From assembly GCA_002335605.1 (NCBI GenBank), contig BEDY01000012.1, forward strand, positions 186,001 to 250,000: 64,000 nucleotides of DNA, in the 5' to 3' direction. Made by a program: the position numbers and the translations under genes. The notes under the pieces are model-generated. The model was given only the letters and a program-made list of their open reading frames with translations, searched no databases and was not told the origin of the DNA. This stretch comes from Prillingera fragicola (Eukaryota > Basidiomycota > Tremellomycetes > Trichosporonales > Trichosporonaceae). This document shows positions 59,771 through 64,000 of this stretch, piece by piece; position 1 is the stretch's first letter, and each line of letters opens with the position of its first letter.

Positions 59771-62700
59771 ATGTCCCGACGTGCACCATCAACCTCCATG
59801 GCGCGGCCAGCCAGTCGCGCCCCATCTCTCGCTCCAAGGACAACATCCCACGGCGGCCCTCGACGAGCTACATCTTCCCTCGCTCCTCCAGGCTCATCCG
59901 TCCGCGTGCCTATAGAGGTCAGCGAGACAAACATCAATGTCGTTGTGCGATGTCGCGGGAGGTCGTCGCAGGAGATTGCCGAGACGAGTCCGGTGATTAC
60001 AACAACAGAAGGACCGCTGTCCAAGGCGATCACGATCGAGACGACTCCGCCGGTTAGTGCTGTCTCGGCGGCGTTCACAACAGCAAGTTCTATGGCAGCT
60101 GGGAGCGGGGCAAGTACCAAGACATATCCCTTCGACAAGGTGTTTGGGCCTGCTGCAGACCAGACCATGGTGTTCAACGAGGTGGCGGACAAGATGCTCG
60201 ACGAGGTGCTGAATGGTTACAACTGCACCATTTTTGCATATGGCCAAACAGGAACAGGCAAGACGTGCGTGACATGCTTGAGTTGAGCTGACAGCTAGGT
60301 ACACCATGCAGGGCGACCTCGAACCGACACCACTCATGGCGCCGTCGACCAACGCAGGCATCATCCCACGTGTGTTGCATAGGCTGTTCCAGCTTCTTGA
60401 GGCCCAGGAGAATGCCGAGTACGCCGTCAAGTGCACATACGTCGAACTGTACAACGAAGAGCTGCGAGACCTGCTCGCACCAGAGTACACAAACCCAAAC
60501 TATATCGCCAATATCAAAATCTACGACGACGCATCGAAAAAGGGAACAGTCGTGCAGGGCCTCGAGGAGGCCGGCATCCGGAATCTCAAGGACGGGCTGG
60601 CTATTCTCAACCGCGGCAGCCAGCGCCGCCAGACGGCCGAAACCAAGATGAACACGGAGTCGTCGCGCTCGCACTCGATCTTTACGCTTACTGTCCACGT
60701 CAAGGAGACGTCGGGGGACAAGGGTGGCGAGGACTTGCTGCGTATAGGCAAGTTTAACCTTGTCGATTTGGCGGGTTCGGAGGCCATTGGTCGCTCGGGT
60801 GCAGCCAACCAGCGCGCTCGCGAGGCAGGTATGATCAACCAGTCTCTCCTGACTCTTGGCCGTGTCATCTCTGCGCTGGTGGACAAGGGCACGCACATTC
60901 CGTACCGCGAGTCCAAGCTCACACGCTTGTTACAAGACTCGCTTGGCGGCCGGACCAAGACGTGCATTGTCGCCACGGTCTCGCCAACAAGGTCAAACAT
61001 GGAGGAAACCCTCTCGACACTGGAATATGCCCTCCGCGCCAAATCAATCAAGAACAAGCCCGAAGTCAACGCCCATCTCACCAAGGCCGGTCTCTTGAAA
61101 GAGTATGTTGGCGACATTGAACGCCTCAAGGGCGAGCTCTTTGCCGCGCGCGAGAAGAACGGCATCTACATCCCGGAAGAGCAGTGGCGCGAGATGTCGG
61201 ACGTGCAAACCAAGCAAGCTTCCGAGTTTACCGAGGCGCGCCAGCGTGTCGTCGCCGTAGAGGTCGAGTTGAGAACGCGCAAAAAGGAGTTCGAGGACCT
61301 CACCTCGCGTTTTGTCACGACTACCGAGGACTTGGCCGGTGCGCGCGAGGCAGAGCGACAGCTAGGCGAGGCGCTCGACAGCGCCAAGATCCACGTCGAG
61401 GCGATGCGTGTCGCATTGGACGAGGAGCGAGCCGTTGCCGCGGCGTACGCGACAGGCGAGGAGAGGCTGCACTCGGTCGCGGATCAGCTGCGCGGTGTCG
61501 CCCTGGATTCCACACGCGACGTGGGTGGGCTGTTTGACAAGCTCGGCCGCGTCACTGGTGTCCTCGATAGCAATACCGGTGCCGCGGAGGGTTACTCGGC
61601 ACAAATGCGGACCCTCGCTACCGAACTGCAAAGGGAGATTGCCGGGTTGGCGGGCGTGCAGGCTGAATTCGGGCGAGTGTTGCGTGGGGATTTGGAGGCG
61701 TATGCTATAGGTGGAGCCGAGGTGAGTGACTTGCAGTGTGACGAGTGCTGACGAGAGTAGGAATCGAAAATTCATCTGACCGACCTCGACACGAGTTTCT
61801 CCGCCTTCAACGACCTTGCGACGCGCGTCGCCCAGTCGATCGAGGACGGCCGGGTAGAGGTTTCCGACGCCGCCGCGTCTGTTTTGGCGGCACGAGACGA
61901 AGTGCAGGCCGCGGCGAGAACGTGGGCAGCAAGCGTGCGCGCCGAGGGCAGCCGGATGGTTGAGGGACTGCTGCAGCAGCAGGAAGCGCAGCTTGGTGCC
62001 GTCTCGGGCGTGCTGGTAGGCACGACGGGCATGCTGGAAGGTGTCATTTCTGGGGCTCGGGAGGCGCTCTCTGTCCAGTCTGCGGCTTTCGGCGCCGCAC
62101 AGTCTCTCGCCGCCGAGTCGAGTGCTGCCGAGGTCCAGAGGTTGAAGGCGCAGAACGCTGCGCTGACACAGATGCTTGCCGAGGAACGTGGCAAGAGCGC
62201 CAAGTTGAGGGCTGGCCTGCTCAACCAGATTTCGAACCTCGTCGGCGAGTACGCCGAGGCGCAGGACGCCAGTCTCTCTGCTGCTGTGGCGCGCGTCCGA
62301 GGCGATAACGACACTGGAGTCGCTGCAGTTCAGCAGTTTGCTGCTCGCCACGCGTCGAGTATTCAGACTGGTGTCGCTGCCGCGGCGTCGTTTGGGGACA
62401 TGCTCAACGAGCACGTCTCTAGGATTGGCACTCAGCGCGAGGCTGGCGCTGCGGCGCTCATGGACGTGCGCGGCGGCATGCGTAGTGCGCTGGAGGGATT
62501 TGCCGGCGCCACGGCGTCGGGCGTGGACGAGCATGTGCGCGGGGTGGATTCTGTGTGTGCGCGGCTTGGTGTCGCTGCAGAGGACTGTGAGTTTTGTCGT
62601 GGCATGGGGAGTGTGCGCTGATGGTCTCGAAGTGGAATCTACTGCCAACGACCGTGCTGCGTCGACGATTGGCGACGTGGCCGAGCTCGCCAAGGGTGCG

Positions 62701-63383
62701 GCGGATACGCACGAGACGTCGCGTTTGCGTGTCGAGTCAAGGGCTGAGCGTGTTGCTGAAGTTACCTCGACGCTGCTCTCATCTGTAAGTCTGCCGTGTG
62801 GCAAGAGAACATGCATACTGACGGTAAGCACGCTGCGTCAACGTCGACAGCCACTACAGCGCACAAATCTACAAAACGCAAGCTCGACGCTCTCCTGGTC
62901 TCGACCGACAACTTTGTCGCCAACCTCGCGTCCGACGAGCCCACAGGCGACACGCCTCGCAAGAGGATTTACGATTTCCCGCAATCTTGGGACAGGACGC
63001 AGCCGAGGAACGCGCTCATTGACCAGCTACGCCGGGCGAAGGGTTCAGAGTTGCCCGGGCTGGGTAGCTCAGGGCTCAGCCAGTCCGTCAGCGCCGAGGA
63101 GGACACGGACGTTGGACGCGTCAGTCCTCCCCACGTATCGGTAGCGGTGCGGCCCGAGCTGTCACGCGCAAGCAGTTCGGCCAGCGGGTTTGGACTCGCG
63201 CCAGTAAGCTCGACGACCTCGCTTGCGAGTCTTGCAAGCGAGCCCGAGGCGTACGTCAGGAAAGAGATGGCCCCGCCGCGTGTTGTGCGGCGAAAGGGCA
63301 CGTTAGAGACCGAGAAGGAGAGGGTGCAGATGAGCGTGCTTGGTGAAGGGGGGAATATCCCACGCAGGAAGCCGCGTGCTTAG
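59771..63383 (+). CDS. Kinesin-5 (BimC/Eg5 family) spindle motor
   Basis: Plus-end-directed tetrameric motor that slides antiparallel microtubules to build the bipolar spindle. Exons 59771-60264, 60299-61721, 61761-62586, 62633-62784 and 62829-63383 give 1149 aa. After a basic Ser/Pro-rich N-terminus the motor starts at [10 protein letters not shown] (about 50) and has the P-loop [11 protein letters not shown], switch [12 protein letters not shown], switch [10 protein letters not shown] and the neck-linker region [15 protein letters not shown]. An Ala/Ser/Thr-rich insert (about 80-110) is typical of fungal members. A long coiled coil follows. Near the end is a BimC box [16 protein letters not shown] (about 1007-1022); T1007 is followed by Pro and is a candidate Cdk1 site. 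The last two introns use AAG acceptors. Introns are 34-46 nt. Confidence 0.93.
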
Positions 63384-63472
63384 TCCAGCACGGGTGGCTG
63401 TTGTGAAGGGTGGAATTGGAGTGCGCTGCTTGCAGCTGCTTATAGATGTAGTAATCTCATAAATGTACTGTA

Positions 63473-64000
63473 CTACTTGTCCTTCTCCTCCGCCTTGCGA
63501 CCCTTGCGAGCCCAGCGAGCCCTGCGAGCCCGGGTCTTGCCAGCCGCGATGCGAGCCTTGTCAGCCACGATGAGAGCCTTGCCAGCCTCGATGCGAGTCC
63601 TGCGAGCAAAGAAAGAGGAGCGATCCCTGCGAGACTTGCGAGGCTGGATTACATAGCCATTGCCAGCCTCGTCAGCCTCGCCAGCCTCGTCAGCCTCGCC
63701 AGCCTCGCCAGCCTCGCCAGCCTTGCCAGCCTTGCCAGCCTTGCGAGCCCTCATGCGCCTGGCAAGCTGCAAGGCAACCAACTTTCGAGCCTTGGCTTCG
63801 GCCTTGGCTTCGGCCTTGGCTTCGGCCTTGGCAGCCTTGTTCGCCACGAACTCCTTGTACTCCTCTTCGGTCATGTCGTCGTTTGACTTGGGTGCTTTCG
63901 CAGGCTTGGCCTCGGCCTCCATAATCTCGATCGTGACCTCCTTGGGCTGAGGGTCCTTGGCATCCTTGGTGCCAACCAACCACCCGTTACCGGTCCACAG
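63473..64000 (-). CDS. Partial gene, Lys/Ala/Glu repeat-rich C-terminus
   Basis: The frame is open from the right edge of the window to a stop at 63473 (about 175 residues); the 5' part lies outside. It begins LWTGNGWLVGTKDAKDPQPK, then MTEEEYKEFVANKAAK, then tandem KAEA units and KAG/EAG/EADEAG units encoded by 12-bp and 9-bp repeats. The end is very basic (TRARRARWARKGRKAEEK). Such tails occur in nucleolar or chromatin proteins, but I recognise no family. No ATG lies in the visible part of the frame before the repeats that would make a convincing start. It is convergent with the kinesin gene, 89 bp between stop codons. Confidence 0.5.
   Translation of the reverse strand: MWTGNGWLVGTKDAKDPQPKEVTIEIMEAEAKPAKAPKSNDDMTEEEYKEFVANKAAKAEAKAEAKAEAKARKLVALQLARRMRARKAGKAGKAGEAGEAGEADEAGEADEAGNGYVIQPRKSRRDRSSFFARRTRIEAGKALIVADKARIAAGKTRARRARWARKGRKAEEKDK
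63655..63750. repeat. 9-bp minisatellite inside a coding frame
   Basis: About ten imperfect copies of a 9-bp unit GCCAGCCTC/GTCAGCCTC/GCCAGCCTT. Read on the minus strand they encode GEA, ADE and GKA triplets. A separate 12-bp array (CTTGGCTTCGGC, about three copies) lies at about 63789-63826 and encodes KAEA. The repeats keep the frame, as expected for selection on the protein. Confidence 0.8.

Overview
The window is nuclear DNA of a fungus, most likely a GC-rich basidiomycete yeast of the Tremellomycetes (Trichosporonales-like). The reasons are very short introns (mostly 34-60 nt, with CTNAC-type branch points just before the acceptor), dense genes on both strands, and protein families arranged as in basidiomycete yeasts. 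The species assignment is inference. I rebuilt 22 genes, nearly all complete and intron-containing, by matching splice sites to conserved protein frames; each spliced length is a multiple of three. One more gene is cut by the right edge.

Layout. 0-7 kb: two chromatin/transcription genes in tandem, a JHDM1-type histone demethylase (PHD + JmjC) and a BYE1-type PHD-TFIIS-SPOC factor. 7-12 kb (minus): a mitochondrial PTC7-type PP2C phosphatase and a Cys-rich, Ser/Thr-rich single-span membrane protein of sensor-like architecture. 13-23 kb: RIC1 (Rab GEF subunit), NUR1-type nuclear rim protein, RIM20/PalA (pH signalling) and a NUDT19-like Nudix hydrolase. 23-26 kb (minus): an orphan small protein and a tubby/LURP-one-like protein. 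26-28.6 kb: a gene-poor stretch.

28.6-34.9 kb: the most distinctive locus. A 10-exon sugar permease (minus) and a full-length GH2 beta-galactosidase (plus) are transcribed divergently from a 1.15 kb shared promoter. This is the same logic as the LAC12-LAC4 pair of Kluyveromyces. The promoter holds four exact copies of an 11-bp element (CGAACGGGAAT), two of them in a repeated composite module, plus a 15-bp palindrome with two flanking half-sites close to the beta-galactosidase start. Together these look like a lactose import-and-hydrolysis unit with its own regulatory code.

35-46 kb: a small orphan gene, coatomer alpha (COPI) and an Ala-rich coiled-coil membrane protein of unknown function. 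46-64 kb: a putatively myristoylated RING-H2 E3 ligase, complex I 21 kDa subunit, HIRA-type histone chaperone, a UXT-like prefoldin, an SLC25 mitochondrial carrier with two micro-exons, AFG1 ATPase, kinesin-5, and the 3' part of a repeat-rich gene. Several pairs are divergent with 200-340 bp between start codons (NUR1/RIM20, complex I subunit/HIRA, AFG1/kinesin-5), implying bidirectional promoters. I saw no rRNA, convincing tRNA, transposon or CRISPR array.
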